From contig OY756144.1 in assembly GCA_963576785.1 (NCBI GenBank), forward strand, positions 2,294,001 to 2,358,000: DNA of 64,000 bases, written 5' to 3'. This DNA is from Chlorophyllum brunneum (Eukaryota; Basidiomycota; Agaricomycetes; Agaricales; Agaricaceae). Positions within the stretch are counted from its first letter, which is position 1; each line of letters begins with the position of its first letter. Below, in pieces: positions 48,877-59,733 of the stretch. Both the position numbers and the translations under genes were made by a program. The notes under the pieces are model-generated. The model was not told the DNA's origin and made no database searches. It was given only the letters and a program-made list of their open reading frames with translations.

Positions 48877-50269
48877 ATGGACGCAGACCGCAAATCCACA
48901 GTGTCCTCCTTCTATGGAGGGCGCAAAGGCTCAATGGACGCTCTTAACCAGGACTTTCCTTCCCAACATCCAGCCGCAGGACGGTCAGGTAGAGACGATG
49001 CTTCGTCGTTCTTCAATCCCGACCCGCATCGACCGTCGATGGATCGGCTAGGTAGCCGTGCTGCTTCGGCTGGTTACAATTCCAGCTCATTTTACCCTGG
49101 AAGAGAGGAGCCACTGAAGGGTGGAAGGGATGAGGAAGAGGAGGCTTGGGATGTTTATGCCGATTTTAATAATGCTGGGCCGAGGTATAGTACGGCGTTT
49201 GTGCAAAATACAACGACCAATTCGAAAGGGTAAGTGAACACTCTACACGGCTTCAATGTCCAAATGGCTTATATGAAGAGTAGATATCAGCCTCTGGAGC
49301 CCCCTACGCCGTCCTCAAAACTGGAACTCGAGGGTGCGAATGCAACGTCCGTGGAGATGGTTACTGTACCAGCGCTTGGTGCAGAGTGGGGCAAGGCCGA
49401 GCTGCGTGACATGACCAAGTCTGCTAAACGAGAAAAGGTGAGAGAGTCGAGGAAGGAGAAATGGAAACAATGGAATCGGGGAGAGAGAGGAATGTGTGGT
49501 TCCTTCTGCACAAGAAAGATTTTCGTGTGGTTCTTGTTCGGCCTCATGGTTGCGTATGTTTACCCCCTCTATTCTTCCCTCTCCAAAGCATCTCTAATTG
49601 GCTGCCCTCGGGTAGTATCGCGCTTGTACTGGCATTCTGTCTTCCACGAGTACCCAGCTTCTCTTTCAACAGCAAGACACCCCTCGTCAATGCAACAGGA
49701 TCCTGGGCTCTCGCGATACCATATGGATTCAGTAGGGCTCCGGCTAACTTTTCCTTCCCTGCCTTTGCTGCCCTGCAACTTAACACGGGCGACAATTTCG
49801 TTCCGATCACATTCAAACACATGCGAGCGTCTGTCTTCGACCTCGACACCGGACGTCAAGTAGCCAAAGGAGACGTATCTAGTAGTACGACGCTGCCGCC
49901 CAAGCAATTTCCTCAAGTTTTTCTCCCATTGAACTTCACGTATTTCGCCACAAATGACACCGACCAGACATGTAAGTTGTCTCTTCTGTTGTTCGGTAAG
50001 TACCGTGTGACCGATTTATCTCTTCAAGGGGCCAATTGGTACAATGCATGCAAAAATAAACTCAACTATGCTACTGGAGACCGTCCACGTGAGTCTTCTC
50101 CACACCTGATTGTGCGGTGTTTCCAGACTAACCTGCTGCATATTTAATAGCGGTCAAATTCCGACTTGTGCTTAACCTTGATATCCTTGGGCTGCCTGGA
50201 ACTCGTACTGTGTCAACTCAAGTCGCTGATGCGAATTGCCCGATGGAGCTACCCGTAAACAGCGTGTAA
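48877..50269 (+). CDS. Single-pass membrane protein with LEA2-like extracytosolic domain
   Basis: Cytosolic disordered N-terminus (MDADRKSTVSSFYGG, acidic DEEEEAWDVYADFNN), a basic region REKVRESRKEKWKQW, one transmembrane helix built across an intron (IFVWFLFGLMVA joined to IALVLAFCLP), and a beta-rich domain (PLVNATGSWALAIPYGF, ITFKHMRASVFDLDTG, FRLVLNLDILGL) with two cysteines. Layout resembles NDR1/HIN1- or LEA2-type membrane proteins; this is a fold-level guess. About 390 residues with four introns. The ATG at 48877 opens the only coding-like frame. Function unknown. Confidence 0.7.
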
Positions 50270-51127
50270 CTGGTCACGCCAGGAATCTTCTCGCTTTACT
50301 TGCTGGATACTGCGCTTAGCTGAGACTGGACATTGAACTTCAATTTTCAGCCTTGACCGAGTCACCTTGCTATGACCCAATGTACTTCTCATGTCTTTTC
50401 TCCCTGTGGACAAGTTGCATCGATTTCTCTTACTACTCCCCTTTTTTTTTTTCGTCTGCATCTTATTTGGTTTATATAAGGACTACCCGTATAGACATTT
50501 AGTCGATCTTTATCTCTCCAAAACTCGCAACACAGTCATGCATTACTCTCTTTCCTCACTCGTAGTTCTTAATTACATCGTGGATATCGTATATGTATTG
50601 TTGGGTGAGATACCCTCTAATAACCAGCGTGGAACGGACGTTCGGCGCCGTTTCTCGAATACTATTTATAGACCCTTTGTACCCTCCATAGAAATTCTAG
50701 GAGACAAGTGACGAGTGAAGTGGGTTGATAATTTCGTGCTTCGGAGACCCAGTGCTCTCGTCCTTCTACAGTCTGGGTCTTGCTTCTGGACTGCGACCCT
50801 ACTTGCATGGTTCATCACGGCTTTTGATCCTTCTCCACTGGGAGAAACAAACCGAAACTAGTGAGCTAGCATTCCAATTTGACACCCTGACCGGCTTCAA
50901 GCCTCCTTTGTTGCTGTGCCAACGCGCTTGACTAACTATCGGTCAGATGGGATCGCGCAATCTCTGGGGTTTGTCAGTTCTTTAGATGTCAGGCAATGCA
51001 AGATAAATGGAGATTCAGAAGGTTCTCGCCACATGTGATGGTCAAGTGTACCGATAGAGAAGCACTGCCTTCAGTTGCGATAACAGCAGTCCCCAGTATC
51101 AGTGTATCTGATTCTCCCTCAACAAAG
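50270..51127. other. Intergenic region, 0.86 kb
   Basis: T-rich 3' flank with a T10 run (50447-50456), then nothing recognisable up to the methyltransferase leader. A 106-codon hydrophobic frame at 50391 is judged incidental. Confidence 0.45.
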
Positions 51128-51870
51128 ATGTCGAGCACCGAACAGCCGAGCGTCGAGGTTCCCAGTAGGTGAGAAGTAGCGACACAGCATAAAGATTCCG
51201 TAGCAGCTCACACCATATCTCAAGCGCTGAGGAGAAGAGGGCTCTTGTACAGCAAGGATATGATGCGTGTGCAGCCAAATACCTAGCATGGCAAAGCGGT
51301 CGAAAAATGCCCAAAGTCCTGGAATACCTCTCAAAACTATTCGCACAACTTAAACCGAACGCATCCGTTTTGGAATTAGGTTGTGGACCAGGCGTTCCTT
51401 TCACTCAGCTACTCGCCAATCACGAGCTAGAGCTTCAAGTTACAGCAGTTGATATCTCTGCCTCCCAGATTGCTTTAGCTCGAGAGAAACTGTCTGGATC
51501 GTCCAGAGTAGAGTTTGTACACACAGATATGACGAAGTTAGATTATCCAGAAGGAAAGTTTGACGCGGTTGTAGGGTTCTATTCCTGGTTTCATATACCC
51601 AAGGAGGAACAAAGGGTGATGGTAACGAGGATCACGAATTGGTTGAAGCCTGGCGGTGTTTTGCTGTTGAACACGTCAAACGAGGAAGGAGATGTGTTGA
51701 TGAGCAATTGGATGGGTGTTAAGATGTTTATGAATGGATTTGGTGTTGAGGGCACTTTGAAAATATTCAAAGAATTTGGGAAAGGTTTAGATGTTACAGA
51801 TGAAGTGGCGGGCGAGATGGTCGGGTCTCAGGAGGTGTTTTTCCACTGGATTTGGGCTGTCAAAAAATAA
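51128..51870 (+). CDS. Class I SAM-dependent methyltransferase
   Basis: Two exons; the first encodes MSSTEQPSVEVPS and is joined by a short intron to AEEKRALVQQGYDACAAKYL. SAM-binding motif I VLELGCGPGVPFTQLL, motif II TAVDISASQIALAREKL, then VEFVHTDMTKLDYPEGKFD (D-M pair recognising the adenine) and GVLLLNTSNEEGD. About 227 residues, typical of the small Methyltransf_11/25 group. The acceptor cannot be predicted. The promoter lies in the upstream intergenic region; the tetraspanin gene follows within 170 bp. Confidence 0.85.
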
Positions 51871-52039
51871 CTTATTAAACATGTCGGGAGAATGTATACT
51901 TTGTCTAAAAACCTGTCTCCGACCCTGAGAGTCTGATATTCTGATGTTGTGAAATATCCCCGGTGATGTGGCTGACCGATGCACTACGTTTGCGCCCAGG
52001 GGCGTGACAGCATGTATCTTGCCTTTGCACCACTACCTG

Positions 52040-53660
52040 ATGGAATATGCCCAAACTCACACAACCGATCTCCATATTCCTGGACACCGCGGCCCACGAA
52101 GACCGTCTGAAATTTCTGATGAGCACCAGATGCTGCGGAGAAGGACGCCTTCACGAATGGAGCAGATGCTTCAGGATTACACTTATACGGACAACCAAGG
52201 ACCTTTCTCTGACGAATTCCGGATCCAAGCACCCGCTTCGAGTTCTATTTCTTACCAACCAATAGATTCCTGTGGTTCTCGACGTGACTTGGGCGATAAT
52301 GGAGGACCTGGACTGCTTGACACGATTCCTTTGACCCCAATGAACATTCTTTCCGGAAAACTGCCTGTGTCAATTTCAAACTCTAATAGAGCTTTCCCGA
52401 CACACATTGGGTTTCCTGAGGCCCAGGACTATCTCGACATTCCTCTCGAACAGGCGAGACCCGAGGCGTGTCGGACCGAATCGGACGGGTCGGTCTATTC
52501 TGTTGGAAGTACTGCTACGGCTATTTCTTCTGGAATTGGTCCCGTGCGATCGGTAAATAAGCTGGGTGTGATGGAAAAGTTTACGCAAAAATGGCCGAAA
52601 CCTTTACCTCTCAAAATTCCTGGATCCAGTGGTTTTTTGGAGGAATCGGATATGACGGAGTCGGATCTCCGGAAATCTGTGGACGCCGCATTGCTTGAAA
52701 GTGGGATAGGTGGCTCTGGTGGTATTTTGGGGTTAGAGTGGTTCGGCCAGTGGACGAGTTTCAAGTGGTGCCTACTGTTCTCTGTGTTTTCGGTGCTTGT
52801 TTATGGGATCGCTGGGATGGTGTGTGCAATCTTGACTTGGTTCCGAAGTGCGTGCTTGCTGTTCTCTGCCTGTCCTTCAAATATTGCATACACATTCACA
52901 CAAATTACTAGTCTGGAAAAGCGCAGACGTGATGTATGTCGCTGACAATGACATCGTGATTCTCATCACCCTCGCCTCGTCGATCCTTATCTTTACTTCC
53001 CTGACGGGTCTCACGGGTACTCTACTCTCCTCCCGTCCCATACTGGCAATCTATGCTCTCCTTCTCTTCCCGTCCTTGATATCCATGAGTGCAATAGGTT
53101 ACACAGCATATAAACGAGCGACATTCGCCCTCGAACAGAAGCTCGATATGTCTTGGAGCGAATATTACACACCCCTTGGCCGTCTACTCATCCAGAACTC
53201 ATTACGATGCTGTGGTTGGTCAAGTCCTATGCACGGGGGTACGCCCAGCAGGACATGTTTTCCGCGAACACCACTACCAGGGTGCAAGGGCCCATTACTG
53301 AGATTCGAGCAAACAAACCTACAACTGGTGTGGACAACAGTGTTTGCGCTCGTCCCGATGCATTTAGTGAACATCATCGTGGTGATGCTGTGCGCGAATC
53401 ACGTTACGAAGACGTTTGGGAGTGGGATTACGCCGAAGAGGTATCGCTTAACTGCGAAGGATGTGAGAGAGGACGCGGGAAGAGTTTTGGACTTGCTTAA
53501 AGGGCGAGGGGCGATACAGGAGGTCAATAGGATCAGGAGGCCCGGAACTGTCAGAGCTCCTGCGAACACGGCATTTAGGGAAGACAGAGAGGAAAGAATA
53601 GGTTTGTTAGATGGATATTTCGACGAGTCTAGGCAAGGGTCTTACGGTCGAGATCACTGA
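52040..53660 (+). CDS. tsp2: Tetraspanin of the long basidiomycete Tsp2 type
   Basis: Four-pass membrane protein organising membrane microdomains; fungal tetraspanins act in hyphal growth and host penetration. One intron (52848-52911). A long cytosolic N-terminus of about 230 residues (MEYAQTHTTDLHIPG start) precedes the core, as in basidiomycete Tsp2. TM1 KWCLLFSVFSVLVYGIAGMV, VADNDIVI, TM2 ILITLASSILIFTSLTG, TM3 ILAIYALLLFPSLISMSAI, extracellular loop with the signature RCCGWSSP and further Cys in TCFPR and GCKG, TM4 LVWTTVFALVPMHLVNII, then a cytosolic tail of about 100 residues. The first in-frame ATG is used. About 519 residues in total. Confidence 0.85.
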
Positions 53661-53769
53661 TATAAGTTGGTTTATTTCATGAAATACACATGCGAGGAAA
53701 CACAGACAGGGTCCAAGCATGGCAAGTACCATTGGGAAATGAGCAGTAATGCGGGAATTGATCTATCCA

Positions 53770-54675
53770 TTAAAGAGAGCCGATTGTCCCAGGGAAGAAC
53801 GCTGGCCCTCCCTTGTTATCGTCATACCAAGGCTTATCATGGGCTAAAAGCACTCTGACCCTGGGGTTTTGCAGTACTTCCCGAACACACATGATCGTCT
53901 GCTCCGCTACCTCCTTTGACTTATGCGCAGTCTCATCAGGGGAGTGGCCAGGATGACCGCACGAAATATTGGATTTCCCAGTAAGCAAGTTCCAGTGATG
54001 TGCAGTATCTCCCCCGAGATAAATCCAAGCTCCATCAGCACTTGTACGTGCGAGGAGGTTGATATGACCAAGACAATGCCCTGGTGCGTCGATGATGTAG
54101 ATACTTCCATCACCATAAAAGTCATATGCACGAGGGAAAGGTCCGATTCGTTCCCATTTGGTGTCGTCGCCGAGATACCTCGTCCTCCCAGCCTCAGCGG
54201 GTAAGATGTCGGCGGTAAATGATGAATCGGGATTCTGCGGCCAAAATCCCTGGCTTTCGATATACTTGTGGGTATCTCCACCAACTACGAATTCACTCTT
54301 GATGAATGGAGGGGAATGACCTCGGTGGTCGAAGTGGACATGGGATAAACACACGGTATCGATGTCGAGAGGAGATAATCCACCTTTTGCCAAGGAATCG
54401 ACGACATCTTGTTGAACATCCACATGATAGATATTTTTAATCCATTCAATGACTTTGGGTGGGAAGTTTTCCCAATCCTTGCGTATGCCGAGGTCGAAGA
54501 TGAATCGTTTTTTGTTGGTAGAGTGCTGAAGGAGAAAAGCGAGACATGGTGTACGGTGGAGTTCTTCTGAGGTTGCGTTATCGATGAACATTGTATGGTT
54601 CAGAAAAACGTGTCCTGCTTCGAGAGCAGAAATGATGCAATGTGGTTGGTTCTCTGTGGGTTGAGGTAGTGCCAT
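53770..54675 (-). CDS. Metallo-beta-lactamase-fold hydrolase (lactonase-like)
   Basis: MBL-fold enzyme with the zinc motif CLSHVHFDHRGH (HxHxDH), a downstream APGHCLGH histidine, LGGDTAHHW (bridging Asp) and a final VLLAHDKPWY histidine, so both metal sites look complete. The overall length of about 301 residues and motif order resemble N-acyl-homoserine-lactone lactonases and related fungal hydrolases. A true quorum-quenching role is speculative. Intronless from MALPQPTENQPHC to PGTIGSL. The frame stays open about 85 codons upstream, but that part is not conserved-looking, so the ATG at 54675 is chosen. Convergent with the tetraspanin gene, stops 110 bp apart. Confidence 0.82.
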   Translation of the reverse strand: MALPQPTENQPHCIISALEAGHVFLNHTMFIDNATSEELHRTPCLAFLLQHSTNKKRFIFDLGIRKDWENFPPKVIEWIKNIYHVDVQQDVVDSLAKGGLSPLDIDTVCLSHVHFDHRGHSPPFIKSEFVVGGDTHKYIESQGFWPQNPDSSFTADILPAEAGRTRYLGDDTKWERIGPFPRAYDFYGDGSIYIIDAPGHCLGHINLLARTSADGAWIYLGGDTAHHWNLLTGKSNISCGHPGHSPDETAHKSKEVAEQTIMCVREVLQNPRVRVLLAHDKPWYDDNKGGPAFFPGTIGSL

Positions 54676-54930
54676 GGTAAGGTGTTCGTCTATGGTGATA
54701 TCATCAGTAGTGGGGATACTAAAAGTGCGAGTAGAACTCACTTGGCTTCTAACGGTCTGGCCAAGTATAGCGGCGACAGTACGAGGGAAGATAATAGTCT
54801 TTATATATGTAACTTTCTTGCCTATTTCGTGATGGGTTTGCAGCATAGTGAGAGCGGATATCACTCCAAGAGATATTGTTAGCCGGAGTGTGAAGGTTTG
54901 AAGTATGACCATGACCGGAAAGGTATGCAC

Positions 54931-55218
54931 TCATAATTGTGCCTGAAGCGATTTTTGGAAATCCATGTCAGGGCCGGTTTTGGAGAATATGCTACCCGTT
55001 GTCGTGGGATGGAACTGTTCGATGCGGTTGAAGAACTCGGTGACGATGTATGTAGGAATATTGGATGGTATGAAATGGGGTCCTGATTCAATGGCGCGTA
55101 CAGAGGCCGTGACGACGCGTGGATTACTGAGAGGAAGGTGTAGGCTACCTGGAACGTTCGAGCAGAATGAAAAAAAGTAGAAACAGAAGAGGCAAGGTGT
55201 GTATCGAACACGGCCCAT
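54931..55218 (-). CDS. Small open reading frame, possible secreted protein
   Basis: 95 codons, ATG to TGA, no intron needed. N-terminal hydrophobic, aromatic stretch (CLFCFYFFSFCSNVPG) followed by a composition that reads like real protein (RVVTASVRAIESGPHFIP, IVTEFFNRIEQFHP). Lies between the lactonase-like gene and the membrane protein gene on the same strand. No family recognised; it could also be the last exon of a longer gene. Confidence 0.35.
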   Translation of the reverse strand: MGRVRYTPCLFCFYFFSFCSNVPGSLHLPLSNPRVVTASVRAIESGPHFIPSNIPTYIVTEFFNRIEQFHPTTTGSIFSKTGPDMDFQKSLQAQL

Positions 55219-55304
55219 TGGGCATCAAAAAAAGAAAGACGATTACAATGTATGATACATGCTGTGGGATATACCTTCAGCTATTCCAGTATGTTATTTA
55301 TGCA

Positions 55305-55881
55305 CTAATATGCGGCGCTGGCGAGGGTCGTCGGGCAGGGCTTGTGGCTTTGGTTGCGCCTAAAGTCTCGAATTATATGCGTAGGGGATTCAAACAGGGG
55401 AGAAATACTTTGGTTTAATATTCCCTGGGGACGGATAGTCTCTGTCCGTGAAGGAGTAGGTGATCCCAAGTTGAGTGAAGGAGGGTTAGGGTTTGATATA
55501 TTCGAACGTGGAGTGGTTGCACCATAAGAAGCTGGGGCAACCTGTTGGCGCTCCGATGCTGTAGATACCCGTTAGAGAGTATTAAACGACGACGACAGCG
55601 TGCAGTATGCATACTTTGAAGCCGTTCTCTCTCCATAGATCTCAACTGATACCATCTATCACACAGTGCAGCGAGGTAGCAGCAGAGCATGAAGAGAAGC
55701 AGTAATCCTGCAGTACGCCACAGCCATTCTAACATCAACACGCCATTCAACAAGGCGGGGGATGGTACGAACCTCCAGAGAGGTGCTCGCCGATGTAGGC
55801 ATCAATCCTAGACGAAGCCACAGGTGCTTGTGGGATTGCTGAGACTTGAGGGATAGTTTGATTCCACGTCGACAGATACAT
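55305..55881 (-). CDS. Small single-pass membrane protein
   Basis: Three exons joined across introns 55729-55772 and 55559-55614 give 158 residues: MYLSTWNQTIPQVSAIPQAP, a short luminal part ending AYIGEHLSG, a transmembrane helix (RTAGLLLLFMLCCYLAALCD), a charged WYQLRSMERERL stop-transfer, then a Ser/Pro/Asn-rich cytosolic tail ending CPTTLASAAY. Exon lengths 109, 114 and 254 sum to a multiple of three, and all borders are GT..AG. Coding sense continues somewhat upstream of the ATG (GYLILNWT), so further 5' exons encoding a larger ectodomain are possible. Family not recognised. Confidence 0.5.
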
Positions 55882-57122
55882 TGTCCAATTCAAAATCAAG
55901 TACCCAGCGACAGAAGATGGAACGAGGAGTGCACAGCCCTCCTTGCTTTCGAAGTTTGATGATCAACGTTAAATGAACTGGAAGTCACTGGTCGTCGAAG
56001 TGGAAGGAAAGAAAGAACCCTGGGGATGGGTCACCAAGTCACTTCGTGTAGGCAGTGCTTGATTCCCTTAGTACTGCGCGGGGAAGGAGAGCTCCATTCA
56101 GTGGCCCGTGGGTATGCGGTGGTGAGGCGGTGCAGCCCACAAGTAAATACAAAGATCATCTGTGCGGATAAACAGTTGTGGGTGGAAGCCGATCCTGAGT
56201 CACGTTCATTTACGGCTGACGCCGAATCAATACAAAATAGACGCCTTGATCCCACCAAGTCCTCTCATGCCATTCAGAAGTACAATTAATTTCCGCTGAT
56301 ACCATTATCGATGGTACATCTAGCATGGGATTGGCCTAGGTTCAGAAAAAGGGCGTTATCTGTCAGGCCCGGAGCTAAATTAGACGCAGGCCGGCTTCTG
56401 GTGAGGTCGGCTGAAGAGCAACGAATCGACTTGGAGTGTGTGTAATGCAGGCAGTTTAAGGCAATGACTTGATCTAAGAGCTCATTTACGCGTGGAGTCC
56501 ACATATCAGCGCCATTGAGATTCCCAACACTCGGCTTGGTTTATGAGCAATTAACAGCATTTACATATCTTTGGAGTGATGCGCACCAGTTCCACCCAGT
56601 CTGCGATACTCCAAGTGTCAAGTGACGGTTACGGTCAAGGATATGTCAAGCATTAGGTCTCTTACGTCATTGCTTGACATGGGGGAATTGGACGCCCTTT
56701 GAAATGGTCTTGGTTCTCGGATTAAGACTTGAGCGCGTAAAACATGACATGCGTGAACAGCAGTCGGTCAGATGTAACTATTGCGTTTGCGGCTCCGCAT
56801 CGGTGTATTGGGGCGGACTTAGATGTCAGACTCGTCTGTCACCTCAATGCTTCGCGGTTCGCCTAGGGGTCACATGCGAGGCTTGGCTACGGGCTAGAAT
56901 GGCGAATCACAGTACCAGTCAGTCTCTCCACAATGACCGAAAATCAACCGTTTGAAGAAGAATAGAGTTTGTGATTGGGACACAATCTAATCAACGGGCG
57001 ACATTTTTGCGAGATCTAGCATTTTTTGTCATAGGTGCGGAAGCGAAGATTTATTCCTTCGGTGATGAATATACATGACGCTCGGGGCGGGAGTATGTAC
57101 GTCAAAGTATTTCTCCGGCTCC
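55882..57122. other. Intergenic region, 1.2 kb
   Basis: May include missing upstream exons of the small membrane protein near its left end. No reading frame with motifs; nothing structural noticed. Confidence 0.4.
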
Positions 57123-58321
57123 TCAACCAGACCAGACCGCCGGGCCGGCTGTAAGACACCTTCAGCGAACGCAGATGATATAACTTGGATAGGACTACTC
57201 ACGGGCCTGGTAACCACTGAATCCGGCGGGCAAGTTGTAGATGTCTGCAAAGGGTCAGGATTATTTATGACTCGGACGGAATTTAACTCACTGATCAAGA
57301 TACCAGGATCAGTTGGGGAGTAAGCACCTAGTTATGCGTAACTTAGACACGAACGAAACTCAGAGGCTAAGTGAAGACAGCGTACCAGGGAAGGAAACGA
57401 GAGGACCAGGATTTCCGCTTCCACCATTGACGACGTTGATCTGGGCACAGCCGATGTAGAGCTGAGCACCATCAAGATTTCCAGCAAGGTGCAGAGCAAT
57501 CTGCTCCCCACGGAGGAGGTATTGGCTGTTAAATTCGAGAAAGTTCCACTTTCTGACTGATAAACTCCAAGCGCTTACCCGCTGGGCACATTCCTGGGAA
57601 TGGTGAAAGTGAATTGGTTGATATCTATCCCGTGGATGAACAAATGAAATAAGGTTAGAAACGGAACATCGAGTACTTACTCTCGGAGTCGAACACAAGA
57701 CCAGTGCTTGGGGAATAACCAGGGGACCACTCCCAAATCTTGAACCTGTGTACGCGTTACTTAGGCTTACGAGAGTCCGTGAGCAGTTGTACGTACCAAG
57801 TTTGGCCGAGGCCGGCTTGATTAGAGTTGGCCGCTGGACTTGCCCGAGTCATGTAGGCGGAGAAATACTAGGAAATTCAGTATGGGGTCTAAAGTTTCAC
57901 AGACGCTTAGGGGCTTACACCGGGGTGACCCATTGTATTGTCAGCTTTGAAGCCGACGGTGGAGCCAGCAGTGACAGTAGCAGTCCCTGTTGAGCCCGCA
58001 ACGGTGTCATCGAGTTCGTAACAACGGACTGCTTGGCTTGTAACATCCGTTACCTATATGAACTTGTGGTTTACAGAAACTCGTGTGGGGACCTGGGAAG
58101 AAAAAACTAACGGGCCCATTCGAGTAGTGGTTCGCGGTGATACGAACATATTCCCAGTCGGTCGAGGCAGTTCCATTTACGATGAGGTCGGGGAATGTAT
58201 CTGGGCGTTCAAAGTCAGCGTCTTGTCATAGCGCCAAAGACGGTTATAAGGGAAAGCTCTTACAATGAGCGGACGCAAGTTGTGCCGCGAAGAGAGCCAA
58301 GACGTAGGCGAATCCTTTCAT
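57123..58321 (-). CDS. AA9 lytic polysaccharide monooxygenase (former GH61)
   Basis: Secreted copper enzyme that oxidatively cleaves cellulose or other beta-glucans. Nine introns or so; about 235 residues. Signal peptide [18 protein letters not shown] is cut before His (SAH|YTFPDL), giving the N-terminal copper-brace histidine. The second histidine is in [14 protein letters not shown] and the axial tyrosine in [13 protein letters not shown]. Also seen: [66 protein letters not shown]. The C-terminal APGPAVWSG needs a last intron whose donor follows YQA; without it the frame would end in ARE. No CBM1 module. A TATA box lies about 65 bp upstream. Substrate and regioselectivity cannot be told from this. 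Confidence 0.93.
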
Positions 58322-58383
58322 TTTGTCAGTTCAGAAATGTTTTACCGCTACGTAAATCTCTCCCTCGGGTGTAACAATGCATG

Positions 58384-58391
58384 GTTTTATA
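58384..58391 (-). promoter_or_regulatory. TATA box of the AA9 gene
   Basis: TATAAAAC on the minus strand, about 65 bp upstream of the AA9 start codon; spacing and sequence fit an inducible fungal core promoter. A second A/T-rich TATTTATA lies about 135 bp further upstream. Confidence 0.6.
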
Positions 58392-58943
58392 CGAGTTTCT
58401 GGAAAAGAATCGGATGTTTCTAGGTCCGAAAAATAACCTCGTAGGAGGTCAGCAGTTGGAGAAGCCAGGGAAGAAGATGGAGGAGCAACCAACGTACTAC
58501 AAGGTGCTCAATCTGGTCTTTACTATAAATAGACGCGTGATGCGGTTCCGATTGTCAGTTGATCGATCAACCCAGGATCAGCCTGCCAAGCATTGACGTC
58601 GTGACTTTCTCGCGAATTTCTTGCTGGTTGTGAAGCTTCGTATCGTGGGGAACTCTCAATCCCCGTGTCACATGGGTTTCGAATAGAAGCGCTGCGGCGG
58701 ACCGCGGTTGGCTGTACGGGGCTGTGGAGAAGGATGCTTCGCGGAGATCGAACATCATGTAATTCAAGTGATAGTGAAAACTGTTAAATGCTGTTGTGTG
58801 TAAAACGTTACTGTGGCGATAAGCCGCGTGATGTTCGTGCGAAGTAGATAGAGTATCAAATTAGTGCTACAATGAGATTGCGGTGATGAGCTATTTGGTG
58901 ATATCCGAGAATAGGGTTGTGTGCAGGCAGGAAAGCGTTTGGA

Positions 58944-58951
58944 TATAAAAA
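58944..58951 (+). promoter_or_regulatory. TATA-like element upstream of the hairpin cluster
   Basis: TATAAAAA in GGATATAAAAAGGGAG, about 80 bp before the first hairpin. No downstream plus-strand protein frame uses it, so it may serve a non-coding transcript or be incidental. Confidence 0.35.
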
Positions 58952-58974
58952 GGGAGAAATCACAGGACCATTGG

Positions 58975-59155
58975 TGTTCATCAGTGCCCCCCGACCCAAT
59001 TTCCTCTACGTGCGCGTTCGTACCCTTCGAGCGAAGCCTCAGGCTTACTCAAACATGGTCATAATAGGGCTCAGCCCATGGTAGGGGGTGTACAACACCC
59101 CCCGAGGACCATAAGCAGAAGGGCGGGGGTCTAGATCGGCCTAGGCGATCTGTTA
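58975..59155 (+). ncRNA. Candidate structured RNA: cluster of perfect hairpins
   Basis: Within about 130 bp there are: CTTCG/CGAAG (59025-59036), AAGCC TCA GGCTT (59034-59046, exclusive with the first), an outer stem ATGGTC (59055-59060) with GACCAT (59107-59112) enclosing two hairpins GGGC TCA GCCC (59067-59077) and GGGGGTGT ACA ACACCCCC (59084-59102), and AGATCG/CGATCT (59133-59151) around the palindrome GCCTAGGC. The enclosed pair makes a three-way junction. All stems are perfect. I do not recognise RNase P, SRP, MRP, snRNA or snoRNA signatures. Strand is assigned only from the upstream TATA-like element. A DNA-level role (mobile-element end, replication or recombination structure) is equally possible. 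Confidence 0.3.
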
Positions 59156-59281
59156 GTGCCTGCTTGAGATGAAGATATGGAGTCAAGGAAAGGAGGTGGT
59201 GATATCAGAACGAAAGTGGAATAGGATATGCCATGAGGGTATATAGCCGGTTCGTTATAAGCCATGAGGTTCGTTGTCGAG

Positions 59282-59299
59282 GTATCGCGAGGGCGATAC
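59282..59299 (-). terminator. Stem-loop directly after a stop codon
   Basis: GTATCGC GAGG GCGATAC, a perfect 7-bp stem with a 4-base loop, starting two bases downstream of the minus-strand stop codon at 59301. Eukaryotic genes do not use such terminators; a 3'UTR regulatory or stability element is the likelier reading if the gene is real. Confidence 0.35.
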
Positions 59300-59300
59300 G

Positions 59301-59733
59301 CTAGACGATATGAGCCGGATCTGGAAGATTGGGCATTCGGTGGCCATTACGCTCAGGGAGGTGGGTATGAGAGTCCATATTGAAGGGCAAAACCTTCAAG
59401 AAGACTCCACCTGGAGCTGTGGTAGTGGCCACTGAGGACATCTGAATATGAGGGATCAACGCTCCCAGGTAGGGTAATTGGATCATTTATACTCACCAAA
59501 TCCTTAGATAGGCGTCGGCAGTGTGCCTGCCCTGGCATTCGGGGTGCCAGGTGACCCAAAGCCTCAGGGTTATCGCGGAGTTCAGAACCGGCTTTCCACA
59601 TTCCTCGTATGAATCCTGCACAAACGAAGATTCCGATGACTGGAGATTGAGTGAGTATGACTAGGAAGGCACTGCCAGTGTAGAACGTACATATGATTAG
59701 AATAATAATCAAGGTTTGCAACCAGGGAACCAT
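59301..59733 (-). CDS. Small membrane protein, two N-terminal hydrophobic segments
   Basis: Begins MVPWLQTLIIILIICTFYTG with a second hydrophobic run (AFLVILTQSPVIGIFVCAGF), then a polar tail (GMWKAGSELRDNPEALG). A 55-nt intron with borders GTGAGT..TTCAG follows SKDL and joins to MSSVATTTAPGG, ending PDLPDPAHIV-like before TAG (last residues NLPDPAHIV). Without splicing the frame ends at SYPPP instead; the 55-nt length and canonical borders favour splicing. About 125 residues. No family recognised; the stop is followed at once by a perfect hairpin. Confidence 0.45.

Larger units (their letters stand above)
58322..59300. other. AA9 promoter region and non-coding stretch with hairpins
   Basis: Left part is the AA9 promoter. 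Right part holds a plus-strand TATA-like element (58944) followed by the hairpin cluster at 59025-59151. No protein-coding frame is supported on either strand. Confidence 0.55.

Noticed and set aside
50391..50711. 106-codon hydrophobic frame downstream of the LEA2-like membrane protein
   Set aside because: It starts in the 3' flank of that gene, its hydrophobicity comes from T-rich runs, and no conserved motif is seen.
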